From the NCBI RefSeq assembly GCF_023101685.1, contig NZ_CP082164.1, forward strand, positions 2,170,001 to 2,234,000: DNA of 64,000 nucleotides, given 5' to 3'. Both the position numbers and the translations under genes were made by a program. This DNA comes from Bradyrhizobium sp. 186 (GTDB taxonomy: Bacteria > Pseudomonadota > Alphaproteobacteria > Rhizobiales > Xanthobacteraceae). The stretch's first letter is position 1. Every line of letters starts with the position of its first letter. Shown here piece by piece: positions 35,446-44,343 of the stretch. The notes beneath the pieces were generated by a model that was not told the origin of the DNA, did no database searches, and was given only the letters and a program-made list of their open reading frames with translations.

Positions 35446-35569
35446 ACGTGTCGCGAGCCACGGACTGTGGCGGAAAAAACCGCCTCGCCGATCTCACTAC
35501 GGTTCTCTATGCTGGGCGCGGTTTGAAGCACGACAATGCGGTGGCCGGAAGACCACAGGTGGCGGGGTA

Positions 35570-35932
35570 ATGAAGTGGTTCGCAAGGAAGCAGCCGGCGG
35601 ACATCCGGGATGAAGCGATCGAGTGGCCGCTCGGCGACATCGAGGCAGCCGATCGTATCCGCGCGATCTGTGAGGCCGCAGCTGCGAGCGCGGCAGGCTC
35701 GGGGCGCAACAACAAGCGCGAAAGCGAACGCTATGAACGCGCCGCGCGTTCTGCGATGGAAATCGCGATGAAGATCTCGGACGACCTGATGCGCGACGAC
35801 GCGGTCCGTCGCATCGTCGATCTCTGCATGAAGGCCAACGACATCAAGACCGCGCAGATCCTGTTTCGCGCAATCCACGCCAGCTGGATCCGCGAGACGG
35901 TGCAGCGGGATCATCCGGCGCTGTCGCAGTAA
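35570..35932 (+). CDS. Hypothetical protein, alpha-helical
   Basis: 120 residues. Composition is helical and charged: AADRIRAICEAAAASAAGSG, RNNKRESERYERAARSAMEI, DDAVRRIVDLCMKANDIKTA. No signal peptide, no membrane span, two cysteines. Starts at ATG 35570. No known family recognised. Codon use fits its neighbours. Confidence 0.7.
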   Translation: MKWFARKQPADIRDEAIEWPLGDIEAADRIRAICEAAAASAAGSGRNNKRESERYERAARSAMEIAMKISDDLMRDDAVRRIVDLCMKANDIKTAQILFRAIHASWIRETVQRDHPALSQ

Positions 35933-35961
35933 AGGCTGATTGTTGCCACGAGGAAGGTGCG

Positions 35962-36090
35962 CTCCCTCCCCCGCTTGCGGGGGAGGGTTGGGGAGAGGGT
36001 GTCTCCACCAGCGATATATCGCGAGTGGATAAAGCCCTCACCCGCCACGCTCTTGCGAGCGTGTCGACCTCTCCCGCAAGCGGGAGAGGT
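35962..36090. repeat. palindromic repeat, family D, intergenic copy
   Basis: CTCCCTCCCCCGCTTGCGGG ... CCTCTCCCGCAAGCGGGAGA, with inner segment GTGTCTCCACCAGCG...CCCTCACCCGCCACGC. It lies between convergent genes. Same family as the copy embedded in uvrD. Confidence 0.85.
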
Positions 36091-36115
36091 GAACCGAGCC
36101 CGCGGCCAACCTGAC

Positions 36116-37789
36116 TTATTCCGCTTTCGCCAGCTTGCGCACGGCTTCGTCCACGCTGTGGAAGACGTGCTCCCTTGGCAGCGCATCGAACAATCTGAAA
36201 CGTTCGAAGGCGTCCTGCGCGCGCACCGATTCCAGCCGCGCCAGCGCGACCGTGACGTCCTGCTCGCTGCACGCCTTGAAGATTTCGAGCAGGATCTGCG
36301 CGGCGGTGAAGTCGATCTCAACCATGCCGCTCGCCTCCAGCACCAGCAATTGCGGCGCGGACGTAGTGAGGACCTTGGTGACGTCGCTGCGGAAGCCCGG
36401 CGCGTTGAGGAACGACAGCGGGGCCTGGAGCCCGATCACGGCGACGCCGGCGATGCGCTCGCCGGTGATCTGCGGATGCGCCGGCCACCAGATCGTGGTG
36501 CCTGGCACGCGCTCGAACTCGACGAGCTTGGCGCGCGTCGTGCTCCAGATGCCGTGCAGCAGCGACAGCACGATGCCGAGGAACGCGCCCTGCTGGATCG
36601 GCAGCACGATGATCAGCGCGGCGGTCGCGACGATCAGCAGGAATTCGCTGAAGGATTGGCGGTAGATCGTGACGATCTGCTTCACGCGGATGATCCGCAG
36701 CGCCACGAACAGCAAAATGCCGCCGAGCGCGGCGTCCGGAACGTGCCACAACAATCCCGTCCCGAATGCGAGCAGGGCCAGCACGATCAGCGCCGCCGCA
36801 AGCCCCGCGAGCTGCGACTGTCCGCCGGTCTCGGCGACGATCCCGGTCCGCGGCGGACTGGCATTGACCGGAAACGCACCGAACAGGCCGGACAGCACGC
36901 TGCCGGCACCGGCGCCGAGAAAGTCGCGGTCGACATCGGCGGGCTTGTCGGGGTCGGACGGAAACGATCGCGTCGTCGCGGCGGTCTGGACCATCACGAC
37001 CACGGTGATCACGAAGGCGAGCGGGACCAGACGCACCCATTGCTCCGGCGCGAGGTCGGGCAAGGTCGGCCGCGGCAACGTGCCCGGCACCGCGCCGACG
37101 ACGTTGACGCCCTTGCTCTCGAGGCCGAGCCCGATCACGGCCAGCGTCGCGGCGACGAGCCCGATCAGCGCGCCGGGAATTTTTGCACTCACCTTCTCGG
37201 AGATGAAGACGACGGCCAGCACGCCGAACCCGATGCACAGCGTATAGGGATTGGTGCGCCCGAGCTCGCCGGCGAGCACGCCGATGCGATCGAGCGTCGG
37301 CCCGCTCGGCGACTCCAGTCCCAGCACACCCGGCAATTGCGACACGACGATGTGGACGGAGATGCCGGCGAGGAAGCCGACTATGACAGGCACCGACAAC
37401 AGGTTGGCGATGGCGCCGAGGCGAAAGGCGCCGCCGGCGAGCATCATCGCGCCGACCATCAGCGCCAGCGCGATCGCAAGGCCCTGATATTCGGGGGAGC
37501 CGGCGACGGCGAGCGCCGCAAGACCGCCGGCGAAGATCGGCGTGATCGTGGAATCGGCGCCGCAGGACAGGAAGCGGTTGCCGCCGAGCATCGCAAAGCC
37601 GAGCGATCCCGCCATGAAGGCGAAGAAGCCGATCTGCGGCGCAAATCCGCCGAGCCGCGCGGTGGCCATCTGTTCGGGGATCGCAATCGCCGCCAGCGTC
37701 AGCCCCGCCAAGAGATCGCCGGGCAGCGAATAGGACGCGAGTGACCGGAACAGCAGCCATGAGCTCTTGGTGGGAACGTCGTGCGGCAT
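36116..37789 (-). CDS. SulP family anion transporter with STAS domain
   Basis: 557 residues. About 12 membrane segments: LAGLTLAAIAIPEQMATARL (the SulP head), FMAGSLGFAMLGGNRFLSCG, VGFLAGISVHIVVSQLPGVLG, LSGLFGAFPVNASPPRTGI. A STAS domain occupies about residues 440-550 (VLEASGMVEIDFTAAQILLE). Transports sulfate, bicarbonate or dicarboxylates by symport. The substrate cannot be assigned. The gene is alone between a repeat and a gap. Confidence 0.93.
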   Translation of the reverse strand: MPHDVPTKSSWLLFRSLASYSLPGDLLAGLTLAAIAIPEQMATARLGGFAPQIGFFAFMAGSLGFAMLGGNRFLSCGADSTITPIFAGGLAALAVAGSPEYQGLAIALALMVGAMMLAGGAFRLGAIANLLSVPVIVGFLAGISVHIVVSQLPGVLGLESPSGPTLDRIGVLAGELGRTNPYTLCIGFGVLAVVFISEKVSAKIPGALIGLVAATLAVIGLGLESKGVNVVGAVPGTLPRPTLPDLAPEQWVRLVPLAFVITVVVMVQTAATTRSFPSDPDKPADVDRDFLGAGAGSVLSGLFGAFPVNASPPRTGIVAETGGQSQLAGLAAALIVLALLAFGTGLLWHVPDAALGGILLFVALRIIRVKQIVTIYRQSFSEFLLIVATAALIIVLPIQQGAFLGIVLSLLHGIWSTTRAKLVEFERVPGTTIWWPAHPQITGERIAGVAVIGLQAPLSFLNAPGFRSDVTKVLTTSAPQLLVLEASGMVEIDFTAAQILLEIFKACSEQDVTVALARLESVRAQDAFERFRLFDALPREHVFHSVDEAVRKLAKAE

Positions 37790-37881
37790 CGATGTGGAGT
37801 CCCCGGAGCTGCGTCAGGCGGTCAGACTACAGCATTTCCGGATCGAAAGACCGCAGATGGCGCAGGCGCTGCGCCATCAAC

Positions 37882-37913
37882 AAAAATGTCCGCAGGCGAA
37901 AAACCTGCGGACA
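37882..37913 (-). terminator. Rho-independent terminator for the caspase-like gene
   Basis: On the reverse strand, TGTCCGCAGG (stem) - TTTTTCG (loop) - CCTGCGGACA (stem), followed by TTTTTG. The 10-bp stem is perfect. It lies 25 bp beyond the stop at 37938. Confidence 0.85.
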
Positions 37914-37937
37914 TACATTCGTAACGGGGCAACGGTC

Positions 37938-39434
37938 TTAGTATCTGCCGCGATTGTAGTCGCCGTGTCCTTCTCCGCCGCGGCCGCCCATACCCATGCC
38001 CAAGCCAATTCCGACACCGATGCCGATGCCTTGCATTATGGCGCCGGGCGGCGGCCCGCGATCCGGAGGCGGCGCGCGCTCGTAGACCACTTCGTCAGAC
38101 GGAGGAGCGGGCCGGCGCCTGGGCGGCGTATCGACCACCTTGCGCTTGGGCGGCGTGTCGTCGACGCGCTTCTTGATGACCGGCGCGATCGTCGGATTGA
38201 TCGGCGTCGCCGGGGTCGAAGGCGTCGAGCACGGGCAGGTCGGAGCCATCGCGACGGCGATCGGAGCAGGGGCCGCCGCCACCGTGGCGGGCAAGGCGTA
38301 GTTACGGTTCTGCACGCGGAGCAGCAGCCTGCGCGCGGTCGCGGCGAGGTCGCTGTTGTCCCAGTTCGCGAGATAGGCCTCGAAGGAAGCGCGGGTGTTG
38401 ATCGCGGTGGCGCGCTCCCAGGCCAGCATCTGGCGCCGGCGCTCCAGGATCGTGCGCAGGCGCGGCGTGAAAGAGGCCTGCGCGTACAGCTCGACATAGG
38501 CCTGATACGCGGGAACGGTGTCGTCGGTGATCACGAGCTCGTAGGCGACCTTGGCGTCCTTGCCCTGCAAGTCCTTGCGCCAGTCCTCGACGCTGCGCGT
38601 GGCGCTCGCAAGTGCCATCGAGCCTGCGCCCGGAACAGAAGGTTGCTGACCGGTGCTGTCGCCGAAGAACTTGAAATCGGTCGTCAGCGAGGAGCTTTCC
38701 CATGGGATCTGCCGCCCGTCGGTCGATTGCGCCACGGCGACGCGAATGCGCTTGAACACTTCCTCGATCGGGATGTTCGGTTGCTTCGTGACCGAGAGCG
38801 CCGCGGTGGTGTAGGGGCTGTCGGCGCCGGAGCCGTCCTCGGCCTCGGAGCCTGGCGAGGTCGAATAGGAAATGAAGGAGCCGGGCGCGCCGGCCTTGGT
38901 GTCGACGATCGCAAGCCCGTGGCCGGCGCCGCTGAGCGCCGGGAAGGGATTGTTGCGGCAGGCATCGAGCATGAAGATGCGCGCCCGTGTCGGCAGCGCG
39001 CCTAGCGTGTTGAGCAGGTCGTTCAGCCGCACGCCCTGCAAGGGAATGTCGGCCTCGCGCTTCGGATCGAGATCGACCGGCACCAGATAGTTCTCGCCGT
39101 CGATCTGGAGGCCGTGACCGGCGTAGAACACCAGCGCGACGGTGTCGGCGCCGCTGGCGCTGACCTTGCCGGCGAAATCCGAGATCGCCGCGCGCATGTC
39201 GTTCTGCGCCAGATTGGATGCCGTGGTGACGCTGAAGCCGGCATTGCCGAGCAGCTCCGTCATGCCCTTGGCATCGTTGGCGGCGTTGGGCAGCTCCGGC
39301 ACCGTGCGATAGGCCGATTGGCCGATCACCAGTGCAAGCCGCGCTTCGGCCGCGGCATCCGACGGCGTCATCAGTTGCGTGAGGGCAAGAAGGCCGGATG
39401 CAAGAAACAAATTGCGAAAGACTGGACGGCGCAT
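37938..39434 (-). CDS. Caspase family (C14) protein with glycine-rich C-terminus
   Basis: 498 residues. Signal peptide ends near residue 29 (TPSDAAAEA). The caspase fold follows at 30-250: ARLALVIGQSAYRTVPELPN, VALVFYAGHGLQIDGENYLV with His107, IFMLDACRNNPF with Cys159. Both catalytic residues are present. A helical middle (~270-390) is followed by a Pro/Arg-rich linker (RRRPAPPSDEVV), then a glycine-rich hydrophobic end (MQGIGIGVGIGLGMGMGGRG). An exported metacaspase-like peptidase is likely. Target unknown. A hairpin terminator follows. Confidence 0.9.
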   Translation of the reverse strand: MRRPVFRNLFLASGLLALTQLMTPSDAAAEARLALVIGQSAYRTVPELPNAANDAKGMTELLGNAGFSVTTASNLAQNDMRAAISDFAGKVSASGADTVALVFYAGHGLQIDGENYLVPVDLDPKREADIPLQGVRLNDLLNTLGALPTRARIFMLDACRNNPFPALSGAGHGLAIVDTKAGAPGSFISYSTSPGSEAEDGSGADSPYTTAALSVTKQPNIPIEEVFKRIRVAVAQSTDGRQIPWESSSLTTDFKFFGDSTGQQPSVPGAGSMALASATRSVEDWRKDLQGKDAKVAYELVITDDTVPAYQAYVELYAQASFTPRLRTILERRRQMLAWERATAINTRASFEAYLANWDNSDLAATARRLLLRVQNRNYALPATVAAAPAPIAVAMAPTCPCSTPSTPATPINPTIAPVIKKRVDDTPPKRKVVDTPPRRRPAPPSDEVVYERAPPPDRGPPPGAIMQGIGIGVGIGLGMGMGGRGGEGHGDYNRGRY

Positions 39435-39581
39435 GGTGTCACCTCCATCGGCAATGCGCGCGATGATGTCACCTTTTCTAGTCGCCCGCCATGACCCTGT
39501 CTGTGCACTGGATCACGCTCGTGGGCTTGCGACAAAATGGGGCAGGGGTCTGCCGGAGCCGACGCGCCAGGCCGTGCTCCG

Positions 39582-40502
39582 TCACGGCAGGCCGCGGTCC
39601 CAGGGCGGTTCGGGCGAAAAGCGCGCGGCGAAAAAGTCGATGAAGGCGCGCACCTTGGCGGGCGGACGACGGTCGGGCAGGTAGACCGCGTGCACCGCGG
39701 AGGTCTGGATCTCCGGCTGGTCCAGCGGAAGCGCGACGAGCGTGCCGGCGCGCAAGTCATCGGCGATGATGAAGGTCGGCTGTCGCGCGAGGCCAAGGCC
39801 GGCCAGCGTCGCCGCGCGTAGCGCATCGTCATTATTGGCGCGCAGATTGCCGCTGACCTGGACGCGGATCTCGCCGTCCGCGCCGAACAGCCATTCCGCC
39901 GCGCTGGCCTGCTGCGAAAGCGTGTAGCCGAAGCAATTATGCGCAGCGAGGTCGGACACGCTGCGCGGCGTGCCGTGCTTCGCCAGGTAAGAGGGCGCGG
40001 CGCAGACGACCATGCGGTTCGGCGCGAGCCGCCGCGCCATCATGCTGGAATCGCGCAGCTTGCCGATGCGGATCGCGAGGTCCCAGCCTTCGTCGGCGAG
40101 GTCGACAAGGCGATCGTTGAGGCCGAGCTCGATCGTGACCTCGGGATGGCGTTCCGAGAACTCCGCGATGAGCGGCGCGATCTGCCTCGTGCCGAACACG
40201 ACGGGCACGTTGACCCGCAGCAGCCCGCGGGGCTCGACGCGCTCGCGCGCGACCGCGGCGTCGGCGGTCTCCATGTCGGCGAGGATGCGCTCGGAGGATT
40301 CAAGATAGAGGCGACCGGCCTCGGTGATGGATAGCCGCCTTGTGGTGCGGTGGAACAGCTTGATCCCGAGCCGCCCCTCCAGCGCCGCAACGTGCTTGGT
40401 GACCATGGTCTGCGACAGGCCCATGGCCCGGGCCGCGCCGGACAGGCTGCCGATCGCCGCCACCTTGGCGAAGACTTCCAGGCTGGTCAGGCGGTCGAGC
40501 AA
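39582..40502 (-). CDS. LysR family transcriptional regulator
   Basis: 306 residues. N-terminal HTH: MLDRLTSLEVFAKVAAIGSL, SGAARAMGLSQTMVTKHVAA, LGIKLFHRTTRRLSITEAG. Effector domain from about 90: GLLRVNVPVVFGTRQIAPLI, GWDLAIRIGKLRDSSMMARR, FEARFSPEP-type end. This is the CrgA/AaeR subgroup. It is divergent from the DoxX gene (97 bp gap), which is its likely target. Confidence 0.93.
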   Translation of the reverse strand: MLDRLTSLEVFAKVAAIGSLSGAARAMGLSQTMVTKHVAALEGRLGIKLFHRTTRRLSITEAGRLYLESSERILADMETADAAVARERVEPRGLLRVNVPVVFGTRQIAPLIAEFSERHPEVTIELGLNDRLVDLADEGWDLAIRIGKLRDSSMMARRLAPNRMVVCAAPSYLAKHGTPRSVSDLAAHNCFGYTLSQQASAAEWLFGADGEIRVQVSGNLRANNDDALRAATLAGLGLARQPTFIIADDLRAGTLVALPLDQPEIQTSAVHAVYLPDRRPPAKVRAFIDFFAARFSPEPPWDRGLP

Positions 40503-40599
40503 GTCATCTCACTCTATTGGTATGAGGTATATTTCCAGAATAGCGGATTATCATCTAATTGAGAATAGATCATAGCTCGGTCTGAACAAGGAGACTGCT

Positions 40600-41043
40600 A
40601 TGATCGATTCCCGTACCGCTCCCTACGCCGCGCTGATGCTGCGCGTGACGCTGGGCGCGCTGTTTCTCGCCCATGCCAGCCTGAAACTATTCGTTTTCAC
40701 CCCGGCCGGCACGGCAAAATTCTTCGGCAGCCTCGGCTTCCCGCCCGAGCTCGCCTATCTCATCATGACGGTTGAAGTGCTGAGCGGCATTGCCCTGATC
40801 CTCGGCGTCTGGACCCGCTATGCCGCGCTCGCCGGCATTCCGATCCTGCTCGGAGCCATCTTCACGGTGCACGGCGCCGCCGGCTTCTTCTTCACCAATC
40901 CGAAGGGCGGTTGGGAATTCCCCGCCTTCTGGGCGATTGCGCTGGCGGCACAGGCGCTGCTCGGCGACGGCGCCTACGCGCTGCGTCCGTCGCGTGATGT
41001 CGAGGCGGCCAGCGGGCAGTTGAGCACCGCGCATTCGCGCTGA
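40600..41043 (+). CDS. DoxX family membrane protein
   Basis: 147 residues and four membrane helices. The head LRVTLGALFLAHASLKLFVF is the DoxX opening, followed by TAKFFGSLGFPPELAYLIMT, VEVLSGIALILGVWTRYAAL and FFTNPKGGWEFPAFWAIALA. AAGGAG-like CAAGGAGACTGCT lies before the ATG at 40600. Members are linked to redox stress or thiosulfate handling; their activity is not settled. Divergent from a LysR regulator and closed by a strong terminator. Confidence 0.92.
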   Translation: MIDSRTAPYAALMLRVTLGALFLAHASLKLFVFTPAGTAKFFGSLGFPPELAYLIMTVEVLSGIALILGVWTRYAALAGIPILLGAIFTVHGAAGFFFTNPKGGWEFPAFWAIALAAQALLGDGAYALRPSRDVEAASGQLSTAHSR

Positions 41044-41070
41044 CGCCACCGGCATTGTCGTCCAAATCCG

Positions 41071-41108
41071 GAGCCGCGGGCGTGATCCCGCGGCTCTTGC
41101 TTTTCTGT
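41071..41108 (+). terminator. Rho-independent terminator after the DoxX gene
   Basis: Perfect 10-bp stem GAGCCGCGGG / CCCGCGGCTC with a 6-base loop, followed by TTGCTTTTCTG. It is 28 bp after the stop at 41043. Confidence 0.85.
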
Positions 41109-41408
41109 TGCGTACCAAACCAATCAATATGCGTTCGGCATTGATCCATACCTGAATTGGATCGATCCGCGTCATCTCGCGCCGCGGGTCTTTCGGCTGC
41201 GGGGCCATCGCACCGCATTTCACGAAAACATCGGCAAACACAGGCATTCCGGGGCGATCTCTGCCGGCGCGTCGGCACCCCGCGCCGCTCGCTGCAGCGC
41301 CGGCCGCAATCCTTGCCTGCGCCGTCGCTTTGGCCATACAGTCGAGCCGACACGCCGCGACAACGATCGCGGTTGCGAAAAAAGAATACTTTGGGGAGAG
41401 ACAGCACC
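41109..41408. other. Leader region of the TRAP operon
   Basis: The 300 bp between the terminator and the TRAP binding protein start contain no convincing gene. An in-frame TTG extension from 41157 is rejected because it would bury the Tat signal. A good ribosome site (TTGGGGAGAG) lies just before ATG 41409. Confidence 0.5.
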
Positions 41409-42440
41409 ATGACCATCGTGCCCGTCAGCCGTCGCACGTTCATCAAGTCGTCGACGGCGGTGACCGCCGGCCTGATGTTGTCTCCCGCCATCATCGGCCG
41501 CGCCGAAGCTGCGACGATGAAGCTGAAATGCTCCTCCTCGCTGCCGAATGATCCCAAATATGCCAACGGCCGCGTCTACTACGATAATCTGGTCAAGAAC
41601 CTGAAGGCGAACGGGCTCGGCGAGCAGGTCGAGGTCGCCTTCTTTCCGGACAACCAGCTCGGTCAGGAAATCGACGTCATCAATTCGGTCAAGCTCGGCG
41701 TCATCGACCTCATGGTGTCGGGCTCGTCGATCTCGGCCAATCTGGTGCCGCTGGTCGGCACTTACGACCTCGGCTTTCTCTTCTCGAGCTTCCCGCAGCA
41801 GACCAAGGCGTTCGACGCCGGCGCCGCCAAGCCGGTTGAGGACGCCCTGCTCAAGGGCGGCAACATCCGGATCATCGCCTGGGCCTATAATTTCGGCTCA
41901 CGCAGTGTGTTTGCGAAGAAGCCGGTGAAGACGCCGGAGGATCTCGCCGGTCTCAAGATCCGGACGCTGCCAAATCCCGTCATCACGGAATGCCTGCGGC
42001 TGATGGGGGCCGCCGCGACGCCGCTGGCGTTCGGCGAAATCTACACAGCGTTGCAAGCCGGCGTGCTGGACGGGCTGGAGCACGATCCGCCGACGATCCT
42101 GGCCAGCAAGTTCTTCGAAACGGCAAAATTCTATGCTCTGACGCAGCACAATTTCTCGCCGCTCGCGATCTACTTCAGCGACATGACCTACAACCGCATG
42201 GATCCGAAGCTCCGCGACGGCTTTCTCGATGCCGCCAAGAAGGCCGCGGCCGACACGCGTGCGCATGGGCTTGCGGTCGAGAAGGAGGCGCTGTCGGCTT
42301 TGACCGAGAAGGGCGTGACGGTGGCCGAATGCGACCGCGAGGCGTTCAAGAAGCGCGTGGCGCCGCAGGCCGAAAACTTCATGAAGGCGCGGCCGGAATC
42401 CAAGCCCATCATCGACATCATCCGCGCGACGCAAGCCTGA
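41409..42440 (+). CDS. TRAP transporter substrate-binding protein (DctP)
   Basis: 343 residues from ATG 41409. A twin-arginine signal (SRRTFIKSSTAVTAGLMLS) directs it to the periplasm through Tat. The mature DctP fold has MKLKCSSSLPNDPKYANGRV, VAFFPDNQLGQEIDVINSVK, IIAWAYNFGSRSVFAKKPVK, GLKIRTLPNPVITECLRLMG and ALQAGVLDGLEHDPPTI. The conserved Arg that pairs with an organic acid carboxylate is present (KIRT). First gene of a three-gene TRAP/dehydrogenase operon. A sugar acid or 2-hydroxy/2-keto acid is a plausible ligand (inference from the third gene). Confidence 0.93.
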   Translation: MTIVPVSRRTFIKSSTAVTAGLMLSPAIIGRAEAATMKLKCSSSLPNDPKYANGRVYYDNLVKNLKANGLGEQVEVAFFPDNQLGQEIDVINSVKLGVIDLMVSGSSISANLVPLVGTYDLGFLFSSFPQQTKAFDAGAAKPVEDALLKGGNIRIIAWAYNFGSRSVFAKKPVKTPEDLAGLKIRTLPNPVITECLRLMGAAATPLAFGEIYTALQAGVLDGLEHDPPTILASKFFETAKFYALTQHNFSPLAIYFSDMTYNRMDPKLRDGFLDAAKKAAADTRAHGLAVEKEALSALTEKGVTVAECDREAFKKRVAPQAENFMKARPESKPIIDIIRATQA

Positions 42441-42476
42441 GATGGCCAAGCCTGAGATGGCCAAGTCTGAGATGGC
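42432..42476. repeat. Three-copy 15-bp tandem repeat at the TRAP gene junction
   Basis: The unit CAAGCCTGAGATGGC occurs three times (third copy with one change). It spans the stop of the binding-protein gene and the start of the permease gene, creating several in-frame ATGs and the head MAKPEMAKSEMAM. Confidence 0.85.
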
Positions 42477-44331
42477 GATGACAGGCGCCGTATCCCTCTC
42501 GGGCGGCCGTCACGGAAGCATCACCCTCCTGCTTCGCTTGAGCGACGCGAGCGCGGCCGTCCTGCTGGCCGCCGACCTCCTGGTGGTGTGCGCCTCCGTG
42601 CTGCTGCGCTTCCTGTTCAACGCACCGGTCGAATGGTCGGACGACGTCGCGCGCGGGCTGATGGTCGGGTCGGCCTTCTTCGGCGCGGCGAGCGCGCTCG
42701 CGCGCGGCGAGAATGTCGGCGTGTCCTTCTTCCGCGATCTGGCTCCGGTGCGGCTGCAGGCGCTGGTCGACGCGGCCAGTGCGCTGCTGGTGGTGCTGAT
42801 CTCGGGCTACGTCGCCTGTCACGCGATCAAGCTGGGCTCGCTGACGGCGGGGCAGACCACCGGATCAGGGCTGCCGCTGGAGCTGACTTTCTATCCGATG
42901 GGCGTCGGCGCGCTGTTCATGACGGTGTTCGCGATCGATCAGCTCTGCGCCCGGCCGCTTCCCGACATCGTCAGGGGCCTCGTTGCGATCGCCGTGGTGA
43001 CCGGCCTCTACCTCGCCTGGGATTATCTGTCGCCGTCATCGGTGCCGTCGGCGGGCATCCTGATGCTGATCGGCTTCTTCGCAACGCTGTTCGGCGGCTT
43101 GCCGATCGGATTTGCGCTGGCGCTGGCCGCGCTGATCTTCATCTGGGTCGAGGGCGCGCTGCCCGGCGTCATCTTCGCGCAGCAGATGGCGCGCGGCATC
43201 GACAATTTCGTGCTGCTCGCGATCCCGTTCTTCATCCTCGTCGGCTATCTCATGGAAGCCAACGGCATGTCGGTGCGCCTGATCGAGCTGTTGCAGCGCG
43301 CCGTCGGCCGCATGCGCGGTGGGCTGAATGTCGTGATGGTGGCTTCGATGGTGCTGTTCTCGGGCATCTCGGGCTCGAAGATGGCCGACGTCGCCGCCGT
43401 CGGCTCGGTGCTGATCCCGGCGGCGCGCCGCTCGAAGCAGAATCCGGGCAGCGCAGTGGCGCTGCTCGCGGCATCCGCGGTGATGGCGGAAACCATTCCG
43501 CCCTGCATCAACCTCATCATCCTCGGTTTCGTCGCCAATTTGTCGATCGGCGGCCTTTTCATCGCGGGGCTGTTGCCGTCGGCGCTGATGGCGCTGGTCC
43601 TGATCGTTGTCTCCATCATCTTCGGCAAGCGCCCGGCCGCGGCCGAGGAGGTGGAGCCGCAGATTCCGGTGTCGGGCCTGTGGAGCGGCGCGATCGCCTC
43701 GTTCGGCCTGATCTTCATGATCTTCTTCGGCTTCAAGAGCGGCTTTGCCACGGCCACCGAAATCTCGGCCTTCGCCGTCGCCTATGCGCTCGTCGTCGGC
43801 AGCGTGGTGTTCCGCGAGCTCAGCTTCAAATCGGCCGCGCACAGCTTTGTCCAGGCGGCGACGCGTGCGGGCCTCGTGCTGTTCATCGTCGCCGCCGCGC
43901 AGTCGCTCGCTTTCACGCTGACCTTGCAACAGGTGCCGCATGCGGTCGGCGATTTCATGCTTGGATTGTCCAAGACCAGCGGCGTCTGGCTGTTCATCCT
44001 GCTCGCGATCGCCGTTCTGATCGTGATGGGCTCGGTGCTGGAAGGCGCGGCTGCCCTCATCATCTTCGGGCCGCTGCTGTTGCCGGTCGCCGTGCAGCTC
44101 GGCGTCGATCCCCTGCATTTCGGCGTCGTGCTTGTCATCGCGATGGGCATAGGTCTGTTCGCGCCGCCGCTCGGGCTCGGACTCTACGGCGCCTGCCTGA
44201 TCGGCAACGTCCCGATCGAGCAGACGGTGAAGCCGATCATGGGCTATCTAGGCCTGTTGCTGCTCTGTCTGCTGGTGATCGCGTTCGTGCCGTCGCTCAG
44301 CACCGCGCTGCCGCACGCGTTCGGCTACTGA
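42442..44331 (+). CDS. TRAP transporter permease, fused DctQ-DctM
   Basis: 629 residues. The N-terminal ~170 residues are the four-helix DctQ part (NAPVEWSDDVARGLMVGSAF). The remainder is the large DctM part, with GGLPIGFALALAALIFIWVE, RGIDNFVLLAIPFFILVGYL, GISGSKMADVAAVGSVLIPA, SAVMAETIPPCINLIILGFV and GLFAPPLGLGLYGACLIGNV. The fused form is common in TRAP systems. It starts one base after the DctP stop inside a tandem repeat; ATG 42478 is also possible. It imports the DctP ligand using a Na+ gradient. Confidence 0.92.
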   Translation: MAKPEMAKSEMAMTGAVSLSGGRHGSITLLLRLSDASAAVLLAADLLVVCASVLLRFLFNAPVEWSDDVARGLMVGSAFFGAASALARGENVGVSFFRDLAPVRLQALVDAASALLVVLISGYVACHAIKLGSLTAGQTTGSGLPLELTFYPMGVGALFMTVFAIDQLCARPLPDIVRGLVAIAVVTGLYLAWDYLSPSSVPSAGILMLIGFFATLFGGLPIGFALALAALIFIWVEGALPGVIFAQQMARGIDNFVLLAIPFFILVGYLMEANGMSVRLIELLQRAVGRMRGGLNVVMVASMVLFSGISGSKMADVAAVGSVLIPAARRSKQNPGSAVALLAASAVMAETIPPCINLIILGFVANLSIGGLFIAGLLPSALMALVLIVVSIIFGKRPAAAEEVEPQIPVSGLWSGAIASFGLIFMIFFGFKSGFATATEISAFAVAYALVVGSVVFRELSFKSAAHSFVQAATRAGLVLFIVAAAQSLAFTLTLQQVPHAVGDFMLGLSKTSGVWLFILLAIAVLIVMGSVLEGAAALIIFGPLLLPVAVQLGVDPLHFGVVLVIAMGIGLFAPPLGLGLYGACLIGNVPIEQTVKPIMGYLGLLLLCLLVIAFVPSLSTALPHAFGY

Positions 44332-44343
44332 AGGAGTCTTGCC

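Noticed and set aside
35957..37744. 595-residue forward open frame opposite the SulP gene
   Set aside because: Low-complexity R/D/G/H-rich antisense shadow starting inside a repeat; the reverse frame is a clear SulP transporter.
41157..41408. N-terminal extension of the TRAP binding protein from TTG 41157
   Set aside because: It would place the Tat signal 85 residues inside the protein; a good ribosome site precedes ATG 41409.
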